A DNA stretch of 64,000 nt from Acytostelium subglobosum LB1 (taxonomy: Eukaryota; Evosea; Eumycetozoa; Acytosteliales; Acytosteliaceae). Of the stretch, positions 39,331 to 51,639 are shown piece by piece. Where the stretch lies: NCBI RefSeq assembly GCF_000787575.1, contig NW_012236526.1:1116001-1180000 (forward strand), in the 5' to 3' direction. The translations under genes were made by a program, and so were the position numbers. The notes below the pieces were generated by a model, which searched no databases, was not told the DNA's origin, and was given only the letters and a program-made list of their open reading frames with translations. The stretch's first letter is position 1, and each line of letters begins with the position of its first letter.

Positions 39331-42300
39331 ATGAAACACTCTAGAAATGATGATTATGAACCATCATCAACTTCAACGACGACGACAACTACAACAACAT
39401 CTAATACAACGACGAAAGGAAAGAAAAGTGTAAATAGAACATCATCAACAACACATAATGGTCACAACAACAATCACAATGGTCACACTAGTAATGGAGG
39501 AGGTGGAGGTATCGATATGGTTTCAATACTGAGTGCACCGCCACCTCCAACGGTCAGAGTGTACGACCCTCAGCACAAGCATCAACTCGAGAAGAACAAG
39601 TTGTTTGGTTTGCAACAGCTGCAGAGATCTCAACTGCATCACTCGTCAAGTAGCATTGGCAGTGATGTCAGTCAGCTTGTATCAACACCCTCATCATCCG
39701 TGCACAACTACAACCACAACAATAACTACAACAGCGGTGGTGGCAGTGTCAGTGGCCACAACAACAGTAACAGCAGTAACAGTAGCAATAGTAGTAGTCA
39801 TAGCAACAGCGTCCCCAGCTCACCAATGAAGAGTTCTGCATCCACATCCAGTTTGAACGTATGGTCTCTCATTCATTTACATCAACCAGTCAATCTATCG
39901 ATCCCAACTAACACGTACGTGTATGTTACAGAGAGGCGCATTCAATGAACTTAGCGAACGACCCAATACATCAGCTGTCGATCAAGAGTTACTCAAGAAG
40001 ATATTGAATGAGGACGATGATGATGTGGACTTGGACGACAATGATTTGGACTTGGAGGACATCCTCAATGACACGGACAATATTGATGACAGCGATCTGG
40101 GACTCCCAAGCTTTGACAGTGCTGTGCCCGAGACTGGAATGGTCGTCGGTAGCACTTCCACCAGCGATCTAGCATTTAGCTCAGAGTTGCCAATCGGTTC
40201 ACCGCTCACCATTGCCGAGGAGCGTGAGAAGCAGTTGTCCTCAGTGGACACACCACTGCCCATGCTGTGGCACTCCAAGAACGCACGCAAGCCCTACAAT
40301 GGCATTGTCGTCGAGCCTCAATACTACACCAAGATATCCGAACAGCTGTCATCGCCCGACATCAGGAAGGAGATGGGTTATCCCACATGCTTCACGGTAT
40401 GTGTCCAGGTCATGCACGCGTGCCCAACTCATGAGACTGACATTCATTCATTCAAATAGATTGCAAAGTATATATGTATAGGTACATCACATGGATATGT
40501 GTTGGTGTTCAACTTTGATCAGGCACTGCTAAGTATCATTGGTGGTGCGATATGTGCGGACAGCGGTTCCGTGACGGCAATCGATCTACCCAGCTGCAAG
40601 GTCAACGAGGATTGGATGGTCAGTGGACATCAGAATGGACAGGTGTTCCTCTGGGACGTGGTCAGCGGCAAGCCACTCAAACTGCTCGATAGCAACATGC
40701 ACAAACATCCCATACTACATCTGCGCTTCTTCTCTGACGGTCATCGATTCATCTCGTCGGATGCGCACGGCGTCACCAACATCCTCACAGTCACCCGTGG
40801 ACTCATGTCGTACAACATCGAGCAACAGCTGCTGCTGAATGGCAATCTGGGACCGGTGCTCTCGATCGCCCTGCTCTTGCCGGGCAACTATCCACATCCA
40901 TCCGATCGCTCATTCATCGTGGCTCTGGCCACCAAGCGCAAGATTCTCATCATCACGGCGTCACAGGAGGGCATTGGTGTTCTCAACAACAAGATCACCA
41001 AGCCACAGTACATCAAGTCGACGGGCGTGCTGCCCTATCTGTCGTGGCGAAGGGTCGCCTTCCAAAAGAGTCTCGGACACACCAAGCCCCTGGAGCCCAT
41101 CCTCGCCATTGGCTGGGGCAAGAACATACAGCTTCTACAAATCGTCACACAGCCAATGGATGTCAAGTTCTTGAATCCCGAGTTCATCATCGTGGCCGAG
41201 TACCAGACAGACAATGACATCTGCGGATTAGAGTGGCTCGACTCGCAGACCATCCTCTTGCACAATATCAAGGACGAGCTGCGAGTGTTTGATCCGTTCG
41301 CACTCGAAGAGGTGGAGAGCGTCAACATCAAGTCAATGCAACTCATTCATCATTCCAAGCTCCAGAACGTCTACTCCTTCCACAACACCATCCGTACATT
41401 CAAGGCACATGTCTACCTGCTGGGCAATGCAGGCCTGTTTAGTGCGCACATTCTCACATGGCTCGAGCGTCTCTCCATCCTGGTCAGCCACCATCAATGG
41501 TTCGAAGCGCTTTGCCTCTCGCTGGACTTTTACGAGGGCAAGGCCAAGGCGACGACTGGTCTATCGTCCAACACTGTCGACTCAAAGGTGATCACTGGCG
41601 ACAAGACAATCGAGATTCTCTCACAGCTCTGCAGTCTGGTGTTCTCATCAGAACCCGACATGATCAAGGACCACACGCTGATACCAAAGTCGATGTTTGT
41701 CGACTCCAAGTTCATGGATCCCACCGTGCAGCGTCTCAACGTCTACCAGCAGCTGGCATTAATCGCCATTGAGTTCTGTGTGGACATCAAGCGCACTGAC
41801 TTCTTGTTTGGCGAGGTATTCAACTACTATGTCGAAGCGGGCATGGTTGGTACGATACTCGAGCTGCTCGAGCCGTACATCTTGCGCGACCGACTCACCC
41901 ATCTCAACCCCGAGGTGATGCAGTACCTCATGTCACACTACCAGGAGCGCAAGGTCCTGTCGCGGGCCGAGCAGTGTCTGCTTCACCTGGACATTGCCAG
42001 TCTGGACTTTCACCAAACCGTCATTCTCTGTCGCAAGCACGGCCTGTACAGCGCGCTGATCTATCTCTACAACAAAGGCCTGGACGACTATATCACGCCC
42101 TTGGAGGATATGATGGAGGTCGTCATCAAGCCACATCAGGAAAACATCGACCTGGACGATAGATCCAAAGAGGTAGCCTATCGCCTGCTGCTCTATCTAC
42201 AGTACTCGTTGACGGGTCGATCATTCCCTCGCGGCATGATCCCAGCGAGCCGGGTTCCAACTCTCAAGCTCGAGTTGTACGAGTATCTATTCCTTCGCAA

Positions 42301-44864
42301 CATCTTCCCCGAGGACCCGACACTCTATCCTCGCCTGTACCATCTGCTCAAGTTTGACTCGACCGAGATGTTCAAGATCCTCTCGTCATCGTTTGACGAC
42401 GAGTATCTGGCCACACACAATCGCGCCACACCCCTGCTGATCCCACCCATCCCCTTCAACGTCAATCGCTCCAACCTCAACCACTTCAACATGCTCTCGG
42501 TGCTACTGTTGATTGTTATCGATCGCTCCCAGGAGCCCTACAACGCCAAGGACAATGATCGTTGGCCCTTCAGCCTGCAGGTACAGGGCCAGATGTACTA
42601 CCTGGTTGCGGCATGCATCAAACGCAAGCTGTTCACCAAGATCGAGCAACAGCTACTCAATAGGATGATGGGCCTGCTAGCGGCGGCGCCCGTCACCCAG
42701 ACGCCCATGTTTGAGAGCGTCGACCGCCAGTCGGCGCTCCTCACCATCCTGCAGGAGTTCCCCGACACCAAGGACTTTGACTACGAGCGACTGCTGGTGC
42801 TGTGCGAGGGCCACGAGTTCTATCGCGTGAGCCAGTATCTGTACGGCCTGCAGGCCAACTACAACAAGATGATCTCGTGCCAGATCAAGGACCCAGAGAC
42901 CAAGTCACAATCATTCGATTACATCAGGGATCTGTTGTCAATGACCGAGTTGAGCGATGAGGCGAGACAGAGTATCAAGTCGACCACCATCTCGTTGTTG
43001 GCACAGCTCATCATCATTGACAGCACTCAGACGGCACAATTGATTATGGATCACTTTGCATCGGACCATGAGAAGATACTCAAGGAGCTGGGATCATTCC
43101 CCAAGCTGCAGTACACCTACTTGGTTGGCTTACTTGGCAATGACAGTGTATCACGTGGTACCTTTACACAAAAGACTGGTATCAACATATCCAATGAGAC
43201 CTACGAGTTGTACATCAAGTTGATGTGCATGTACTCACCTCAGACCGTGTACAAGTATCTCTCCACACATGATGACTATCCACTTGACTCGTGTCTAAAG
43301 GTAAGATTCCCAGTGGTCGACCATCACTCGTCCACTCACTCATACCAACTCAATCAATCAATCAAACATAGATTTGTCAACAATATAATAACTTTGAGGG
43401 TGCAACATATCTCTTGGAACGAACTGGCGATGTCAATAAGGCACTTGAGATGATACTGATCACACTCAAGACAAGGATTGAAGACCTTTTGAAACACTTC
43501 TCTACAGTATTTGCCAATGTAAAGAATATCAAGAATGGTAAGAATCATCTCTCTCCCTTCACTTTAATCAATCAATGTCCTAACACTGACCCCACAGCAG
43601 ACAAGCCAGCGCCACAAGAGAAGGAGGTGATGGATATACTGAACAGTGCAATCTCGCTGTGCCAGAGGAACTCTGCAAAGTTACAAAGCACGGAGAATCA
43701 GATGATATGGTTCAAGTTACTAGACACCATTGTAACATTTGTCAAGCGAACGAAACAATCACTCACTTCCAAGGAGGCACTATCATCAAGGGCATCACTA
43801 AGTCTAAGTGGTTCATCAGTACCAACGACTTCAACGACATCTACAACATCTACATCACCACCACAATCATCATCGAATAGTAGTGATTCACTTGAGAATG
43901 GCAATCTCAACAAACAACCAAAGAGTGCTGTCTACACCAAATGCACGACCTTCTTGAACAAGTTGGTGCATCACATATTGAACAGCATGATGGGTTACGT
44001 AGCACTGCCACTCATTCTCACAAAGATCGTCAATGACCATGGTACCGATGAGTTTGGCGACTTCAAATCAATTATCAGTATGTACTCGCTCGCTCGCGAC
44101 TTGATGTCCACATACTAACTAACAACTATTTTGTAGCCGGAATGTTGGATACATGTACCTTTGAGACGAGTATACTAAACACAGCAAATGCACTGATCCA
44201 GAGGGATATGTTTACAACGACCGCACAGTACATTCAGAAGCGATCAAAGGCCTACTCACCAGACTCTGCCAGATGTTTGATGTGTAATCGACCACTGAAG
44301 GAGTTCCCCAATCAATCTGGTGTACAGGCTTCACCAACAGACTTGATCATCATCTTTGAGTGTCGTCATTCAATCCACTCAACATGTCTTGGCAAGCACA
44401 CGGTGTGTCCATTGTGTAGCAGCTCTAATCATAGTGGAGGTGGACATGGACACGGTCATGGACATGCCAAGGACAAGTCCAAGAAGCCAGCAGTCGGTGG
44501 TGTGGCCAATTCCAACTCACGCGACAAATCAAAGGATGACGAGCCAGGCGTGGACCCCAAGAAGCAACTGGCACAGGAGCGAGAGAATGATCAAAAGGCC
44601 ACGATGGTCTACCTGGAGCGATTGAACAACTTTTCAAAGATGTCCAAGAGAGCATCAATGGTATGTTTGCACTTCATTCATTCAATGTCCACGTCCTTAC
44701 ACCTCCTCCTTCAATCACTGTAGTACAACTTTGACACATTCAAACTTCAACAGAGTATCAACGCAGCAGCATTCGACGATGATGGAATGGAGGATGATAT
44801 GAGGAGACCTCCTGCTGGACAAAGGTCACGACCAAAGAGTGGAAGGATATCTCATCAAATATAA
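39331..44864 (+). CDS. vps8: VPS8, CORVET tethering complex subunit with C-terminal RING
   Basis: Seven exons (39331-39858, 39932-40396, 40460-43300, 43372-43537, 43598-44077, 44137-44660, 44724-44864) predict 1714 residues. The N-terminus is a dictyostelid low-complexity extension (Thr, Asn, Ser, His) followed by an acidic stretch (DDDDVDLDDNDLDLED). A WD40-like beta-propeller begins near TIAKYICIGTSHGYVLVFNF (VSGHQNGQVFLWDVVSG). Then comes the long alpha-solenoid typical of VPS8/VPS41, and at ~1539-1586 a RING-type zinc finger (CLMCNRPL...IIFECRHSIHSTCL...CPLC). CORVET is recruited by Rab5 and tethers early endosomes. The first ATG was chosen because the leader upstream is AT-rich noncoding; the extension is not needed for the fold. 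Confidence 0.92.
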
Positions 44865-44877
44865 GCATTGCATTGTA

Positions 44878-46024
44878 TTATTTGACATACTTTGTTAGTT
44901 TGACTTGAAAGTTGGAGAGTAGTTCAAAGAGGTTTGGACATTGTGATCTGCCAATTGAAACACCATCCATCTTGACACGTTCAATTGCTGTGTATAACAG
45001 GTTGTCAGAGAGTTGTGCTTGGACCTTTCCAATGAGGTCAACTCTAAGATATCTTCCGTACACAAGTTGTCCAAGGTCAAAGATTTGTTCGTCTAAATGA
45101 CAACTCATTGAGTTAGTTTGTTGATTGATTGATTGGTCTACTCCATGATGGATACATACCATCAGTGCCGCTGACAACATCAAACTCTTTGGATACATAA
45201 TGATAGTCGACGCTAGGAAAGTGTCCAATGGATATCTTGATTCGTTGTGGAGGATAACATGGATGTCTGTGTTTTTGTGAAGTGTACATGTAAGTGATCG
45301 ATCCAAAGTCATATCCATTGCGTCTTACTTACTCATACTGATGCCATGACTTGTAAACCTTGATTTTGAATGTAGAGGACATGGCATAAGGTTGTCCAAG
45401 CACGTAAACCAATGACTCATTGGCGTCAGTTGTGGACGATCCTGTCGAACTCCAGAAGTCAGGATTACTTAAGTGAGTGAGTAAGGTCTAGTTAGATGTT
45501 GGAGTCCATGGATGGCAATCGACGTCATACTCACTCAAATAATGTATTGTCTATTCTTTGGCTGGAACGATCACATGATGATGAGGAAACAACACCTCTT
45601 ATTACATCCTCTGTTTGAAGAGTGGACAACTCTCTATAGATCAATCTCCAATCAATTGTAGATGGTAAACTATGTGTTCCAACACCAAGAAGTTCTCTAG
45701 GCAATGACATTCCACTATGTACATTAGGTTTGAAACATAACTCCTTCCCTTTGTTGATTGATTGATAGATTAGAGTGAGTTTCAAACATGTTTGAGATAC
45801 ATACATATCAAAGGGTTGCCAGCAAGGTTATTGTACCATTGTGAGACATTCATTAGATTGTTTACAGAGTCAACATCCAGTTGTCTTATGATTATAGTTT
45901 GGACCTCCATTGGTAGATGTGATACAAGGTCCACTCCATCATCATCACCATCATTACATCCAACACAATGCTCATCTCTCGTAATCAATAAGTCGTCTTT
46001 TATAATCTTCTCCAAATCCAACAT
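44878..46024 (-). CDS. F-box protein with C-terminal galactose-binding-like domain
   Basis: Five exons on the minus strand (46024-45805, 45748-45535, 45467-45333, 45266-45160, 45092-44878), 296 residues. Residues ~28-78 form the F-box (LVSHLPMEVQTIIIRQLDVDSVNN...NPLIWKELC), which docks to Skp1 in SCF ubiquitin ligases. The rest resembles the beta-sandwich found after the F-box of plant At4g00755-type proteins: NPDFWSSTGSS, YVLGQPYAMSSTFKIKVYKSW, YPPQRIKISIGHFP, LGQLVYGRYLRVDLIGKVQAQ, and a final YTAIERVKMDGVSIG strand. That family assignment is by pattern. Substrate unknown. The 3' end lies only 13 bp from the VPS8 stop, tail-to-tail. Confidence 0.82.
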
Positions 46025-46237
46025 TATTTATAACTTATTTGTTGGATATTATCATCTGATCATAATCTTATTATGATTCAATATTACCATTGTTGCCCAC
46101 TTTGAACACCCTTTGGTGTGGCTCAACATGGACTTCATTTCCGATGACCTCCACTCAAGATTCCCCCTAAATCTCTTTGAAAGTTCACTGATTATCTCAT
46201 TATTCAGTCATTCATACAGATACAGATACAGATAAGA

Positions 46238-46645
46238 ATGTATCAAGGAGGACAGAATAACTTTAGAGGTGGATTCAATGGTGGAAGAGGTGGAGGTGGA
46301 GGAAGAGGAAGAGGTGGTGGTGGCTTCCGTGGTGGAGGCAGAGGTGGTGGCCGAGGAGGAGGACACAGAGGAGGTGGAGGAAGAGGTGGTGGAAGAGGTG
46401 GATTCACACAGACACACAATCAATCATACGAGTTCATCACGACAACATACTATAAAGACTCATTTCTTGAAGACCCATGGAAAGATCTGCCTCTCAAGAC
46501 ATCAGCTGCCACTACACCTTTGCATCTCAACACACTTAACAACAACAACAACAACATGATAAACACCTCGACAACAACGATAACAACAACCTCGACAACA
46601 GCATCATCGACACCTTATGTAGACTCTAATGAGATTGACATCTAG
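46238..46645 (+). CDS. RGG-box protein with MPLKIP/TTDN1-like motif
   Basis: Single exon, 135 residues. Residues ~7-62 are an RGG/GRGG-rich region, a likely arginine-methylated RNA-binding tract. Residues ~67-85 read YEFITTTYYKDSFLEDPW, matching the pattern Y(F/Y)K-x-S-(M/F)-L-(E/Q)-DPW that marks animal MPLKIP (TTDN1). In animals this protein works with the intron lariat debranching enzyme DBR1 and is mutated in nonphotosensitive trichothiodystrophy. The rest is low-complexity Asn/Thr. The family match rests on this short motif plus the Gly/Arg-rich N-terminus, the same order as in the animal protein. Confidence 0.65.
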   Translation: MYQGGQNNFRGGFNGGRGGGGGRGRGGGGFRGGGRGGGRGGGHRGGGGRGGGRGGFTQTHNQSYEFITTTYYKDSFLEDPWKDLPLKTSAATTPLHLNTLNNNNNNMINTSTTTITTTSTTASSTPYVDSNEIDI

Positions 46646-47147
46646 TTTAACAACAAGCATGATATTATCGTTCAATGATAATACTATTACCAAACTCTTG
46701 CATTGGTACGAGTCGAATCATACAGATGGTCGCACACATATACAATCAATCAGAGTGAACGACCAACCTTACATCAGTGATTGGAGTGTTGACACTGCGA
46801 CGAGTCTACATCGACAGAATGACATGCTCCTCGCTCAGAGCCTAAGGAATAATAAAGGCTCGTCAAGCATCTATCTCGATTGGAAGACACAACTTGTTCA
46901 GAATTCGCAAAAAGTCAACACTCCCACATTTCTTCTACAATTTTTCTGAAATTGTTAACCAATTTATCTCTCTTCAATGTTATAAATATCCATCTTAAGT
47001 TTATGCAACCACTTTATCACTCTAAATGTGTGATTGACACACACATACAGATACATAATTATATATATATATAACTTATAATCATTCATCATCAAACCTT
47101 TTGATGCCAAGTTAGACAACAACAGGTTACTACACAGCACATCAGCT
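46646..47147. other. Intergenic spacer
   Basis: About 500 bp. An open frame at 46629-46949 overlaps the end of the RGG gene, but no conserved motif supports it. The end (47040-47147) is AT-rich leader of the next gene. Confidence 0.4.
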
Positions 47148-48459
47148 ATGACATTGGAAGACGACTTGCTTGGATATGATCACCGTCAAACTCAATTCAA
47201 GAAGAACTTCAAGAAAGGTGACTACATCGTAAAGTACAACCGTCTTGCCAAGGTTATCCAAGTCTTTGACAATCCACCAAGAGTATACTTTAAATATGAG
47301 CACAGTATGTTGTACACCTACATTCAATAATGTGATTATATTCTTACTTTATGAACGTTTAGACAACAGTATTGGATTCATTGTACCATCTTCACAATAT
47401 AATGCTGATGGATACTCTGTGTTGAAACAGAAAAAGGAGGAGAGGAGAAAGGCTCATCAGGAGGCTGTACAGAATGCAATCAAGTATAGAGCTTCCACCT
47501 CGAACAGTAGTGGCAACAGTGGCAACCACAACTGTTCGAAACAAAAGGGAAAGGAGGAGGTCGACACTTCATATCCATCATATTGGAGCAATCAGGAGGT
47601 GCGCGATGTGGACATGAACACACTGTACAGTCGTGCCAAACTGTTGGAGCGTAAAAGATTATCAAAGAAGGCTGCCGGCAGTCTGACTGATGACACATAT
47701 GGCGGTGAGGAGAGCTCTGGTCCACGCAGAACAAAATACGAGGCTATTGACTTTGGCGAATACGACGCCAAGATCATCTCGCCACGTGAGTTTGATCGTT
47801 TGGCCGAGATCAACACAAACAACAAACTGCTACGCCAGTTGCAGCGCCAGGAGAATGCAGAGAAGGAGCTTCGTCGACAGATCAAGACCGCCAAACATGG
47901 ATTCATCATTGATGACAGCGACCTCAAGGACTCTTTGAGATCATATCTCAAGGTTGAGGCACCTCGCATCGATAACGATGACGATGAAGATAATGGTGCC
48001 AGACAGTCAAAGAAATCAAACGACAGCAGCCAGTCATCATCATTAAGCTCATCAAATGCTAGTAACTCTGATGTGGCCATTGCCCTGCTTCATTATCAAT
48101 GCTACTTGGACCAGCTTCAATTGGGCCCACAGCAATCAGCACCATCAGAGGTGTCTGATTGCTACACTGACCTTTCAGATGACTCAAGCAGCAGTGGATA
48201 CTATGGCGGTGGCTATCTCAATGATGACGACGACGATGCTTACGAAGAGGAGGAGCGCGAGAGAACATTCACCAAGGAGGAGGAGAACGAGTGGGAGGAG
48301 ATCAAGATGGCCAACAACTTCTACGACTCTGAGGACTACCAAGAGGAGTACAACAGAATGCTCAGTCTATTCCAGAATGGATACATTCCCAAGTATGAAC
48401 TGATATCAAGACGTAATCAAATGTTCCCAAAGCAGCAATGGACTATGACTTATTGTTAG
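47148..48459 (+). CDS. Uncharacterised acidic/charged protein (417 aa)
   Basis: Two exons (47148-47304, 47363-48459). The first ~75 residues look like a small folded domain (FKKGDYIVKYNRLAKVIQVF, RVYFKYEHNNSIGFIVP). The middle is helical and charged (KQKKEERRKAHQEAVQNA; RQLQRQENAEKELRRQIKTA, likely coiled coil). The C-terminal third has Ser and Asp/Glu runs (DDDDDAYEEEERERTFTKEEENEWEEI) and ends with a conserved-looking FYDSEDYQEEYNRMLSLF...NQMF. No catalytic motif and no membrane segment are seen. The composition suggests a nuclear or scaffold protein. I do not recognise the family. It is transcribed away from MPLKIP and faces the SLC26 gene tail-to-tail. Confidence 0.8.
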
Positions 48460-48696
48460 TTAGATATAAAGGTTATAATGGCTTGTTGTATATATTCCAT
48501 CACTCCATTTATTGACTAGGAAGGTGGCGGTAGTATGCGCCACCCTTCGTTGACAACAAATGATTGTTGTAATGCATGTGAAGTTGGTAGTTTGGTTGGT
48601 AACAATACAATATTTGAATGGGTTGTCGCCTGTTGATGAGTTGCCTGGCCTGGCCTGGCCTGGCCTTGCCATTATTGGTTTGAATGATTGAAGTGA

Positions 48697-51044
48697 TCAC
48701 TTCTTGTGATGAATGAACTCCTCTGAATCTTCGATGTCTGAATAATCTTCCAGTTTGATGTCGTTGTTGAGGATGGCACCATGACCTGAGCGCGGAGTGT
48801 AGCTGAGGTCCTCGTCGTCATTGTCAAATGCCTCGCGAGTTGATGGGATGTCTAGACTCAGATCATGCATTCCAACAGCATCGCCCTCTTGTGGTGCGTT
48901 ATGTTCGAGATAGGTTACGGCCTCGTAGTTGGACTCAAAGATCATCTGAGCTGTGATCAGATCGAATAGACCGGACTTCTTGAATGAGTCCTTGATCTTC
49001 TCGGACATCTGGACAAAGGCCACCTTGATGTTACGCTTGTGGTAGGCCTCCACCATCTCCTGGATGGTCAGCAAGGCACTGGCATCGACTTGGGGTATGT
49101 TGACAATGTTGATCACGATCGACTGGAGTGGCGTGCCGCCATTGCCAGCCTCGATCGCCGACTTGTCCATCATCTTCTCGATCTCGGCCAACAGTTGCTT
49201 GAACTGCGAGATGTTGGCAAAGTAGAGCACCTCGTCGATACGGATCAGGAGGATGCCCTCGATGGGCTCGGCCTCGGGGAACTTGCTCACGTCCTTGAAT
49301 CGGTTGGTGCCGGGAACCCTTCCCAGCACACTATAGACGTGCGGCGATGATGAGTGGCGCAGCACCAAGAAGATGCACATGCCCAGCGAGATGAGCACGC
49401 CCATCTCCACCTCGAGCACGAACGTTGCCAACAGGGCAACCATGAACTGCGCAAAGTCATACCACGAGCGAGTCTTCCACAAGAATATGACCTCGTGGAT
49501 CTCGAGCAGACCGAATGCTGCGACAAAGATGATTGATGCCATCGTGGCGTAGGGCAGGTACTTGAACAGACGCGTGAGGAACATTGAGGTGATGAGCAAC
49601 AAACACGAGGTCAGGAAGCCCGACAGACAGGTCCTCGAGCCGGATGAGTCCTGGATGCTGGTACGTGGGATTGAAGCGTACACTGGGTAGGCCTTGAAGA
49701 TGGAGCCCAGGATGTTGGCCGTGCCAAAGGCGACCAGCTCACGGTTCGAGCTGATTGAGTAGTTGTGCTTGGTGGCTAGGCCCTTGGAGACGGCAGTTGC
49801 CTCGACGAATCCAATGATCACAATGAGGATGGCCTCTGGCAGCATTGTTCTAAAGTGCTCGATGCTGAAGCTTGGGAAGGATGGCACGGGGAACCCACCG
49901 TCAATGAAGCCCAATACCTTGATACCCTTTCCATTGGCGGCTTCGAGGTTGCCCAACCACACGATTAGTATGGAGATGATAACGATGAGCATGATGTCTG
50001 GGATGTACTTGGCATTCTTGAAGCCCTTCTTCATGAGTATGGCCTTGACAAAGCGCATGCCAAACAAGAATAGGATGCAGCCAATCGAGAGGAAGATGGT
50101 GTGGTGGTCGGCCTTGTCGAGATGTGTGATGGCGTACCAGAAGCGCTCGTAGGGTCCTGCACCCGGATGCAGTTCAGTGAACTTGATGCCGAGCAGTGGC
50201 TCCAATTGTGAGATGGCAATGATTAGTGCCACGGCGTTGATAAAGCCTGAGAGGACCCAACGCGAGATGATCGATCCCATGAATCCAAAACGGAATATTC
50301 CAAACAGGAAGCTGACAATGCCCACCAGCAGTGCCAAAGAGTGCGCAATCTCTGCTCTATGTTCAACATCCTCGTCCAACAATATAGTTCCAAGCAATAC
50401 CGATAACAATGCCTCTGGGCCAACTGCAAGTTGTCTAAATTTGGTGAATTGGAATCATGTTAATATTCAAGATTGATTGAGGTGATTGGAATAGTTCCAG
50501 AAGTGATAGATTGAGTGATTGGAGTGTTCGAGGGGTTTGAGTGTAGTTTTGGAATGGATCCAAATTGATTGAGTGTTTGAATGATGGAGTGATTGGAATG
50601 ATTCCAGAGTGATTGAATGAATACATACTTGCAACCTCCCATAAAGGCATAGACAACGAGTGGCAACCAACCAGAGTATAGACCATAGATTGGATCAAGA
50701 CCTGCAAGTACGGAATAGGCTAGGGCTTGGGGTACAAGCATTGTGGCAACGGTTACGGATGAGATAAGGTCACCGACCAGATCGTCCTTTGAATATGATC
50801 TGATCCACTTGATGATTGGTACGTATAGTGGCAGTCTTGTCTTAACAGCCTTGGCCAACTCAACTGGGTTGGTCAACTCCTCTTTCGTCAAAAACTGATC
50901 ATCGACGTCCTCCTCCTCTGGAACGAAATAATGTGTCCTGTCCATGTCACTGTTATCTGCGCCACCACCATTATTTATACTCAAGTTTCCAGATGACTTG
51001 TTATGTAGCCACTCTCGTGTTGACTTTAAATGTGATTGATCCAT
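48697..51044 (-). CDS. SLC26/SulP family anion (sulfate) transporter with STAS domain
   Basis: Two exons on the minus strand (51044-50629, 50434-48697), 717 residues. A cytosolic N-terminus leads to the SulP signature (DLISSVTVATMLVPQALAYSVLAGLDPIYGLYSG), then a multi-helix membrane domain (GCKQLAVGPEALLSVLLGT across the exon junction). A C-terminal STAS domain at ~495-640 includes ILLIRIDEVLYFANISQFK and SIVINIVNIPQVDASALLTIQEM, where the ASALL segment is the conserved anti-sigma-antagonist loop. The family exchanges or symports sulfate, oxalate, chloride or bicarbonate. Substrate is not deducible from sequence. The acidic tail (DDEDLSYTPRSG, DYSDIEDSEEF) may be phosphorylated. The 194-nt intron is rich in CAATCA on the sense strand. 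Confidence 0.93.
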
Positions 51045-51639
51045 TATTATTACTATTATTATTTATAAATAATACATATACAGATAATAATAGTATTGAT
51101 ATAAATAAGTGTAATGATGTAGTTGGAGTTGAGTCAGTGAAATAGGGGACGGAGTGGAGTTCTGACCTGGTGGAGCAATCTGAGTCTCGTTTGTAATTAT
51201 CACCCCCTATTCTCACTCAAACAAATGCGTGATTGATGGTGGATGTTGGTGATGAGTGAGAAAAATGATGATTTTGTGTTGTTTTGCAACTTTCATTCGG
51301 TTTTTGACTAATCAAAATCCCCCCCAAATTTGCACAACCTCATCACCTATCATGGAAAGGTTACTGTTTGCCTGGTTTTTTCTAAGGTCTGAAAATCTAT
51401 ATATATAAAAAGTTTTCAAAGGTCGTTATTGGGTGATGAAGTACACTTGTAATCAAACTTGACCTCACTGTCTTTTAACAATTGTTCAAGATTGGGACCA
51501 AGCTCAAGATTGGTGGTCAACACTTATGATGATGTGTTGTTGATTATGTCAATCATTTGACTTTTTCTCGCTATTATCACATAATAATAATAATAATAAT
51601 AAGTTGTAATACCAATTGACCAAATAACAATCATTCAAG
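51045..51639. promoter_or_regulatory. Divergent intergenic region between SLC26 and AMP deaminase genes
   Basis: About 600 bp between two divergent starts, therefore carrying both promoters. ATTATTATTATTAT near 51045 and ATAATAATAATAAT near 51583 flank it. Contains GTTTTTGACTAATCAAAATCCCCCCC near 51300. No RNA or protein gene recognised. Confidence 0.45.

Noticed and set aside
46629-46949. 106-aa open frame after the RGG gene
   Set aside because: Overlaps the RGG gene end, has no recognisable motif, and fits a 3' UTR.
50631-50640. CCCATAA resembling the dictyostelid ncRNA upstream element
   Set aside because: Lies inside SLC26 coding sequence and no RNA-like sequence follows; the copies near 10516 and 19018 are also coding.
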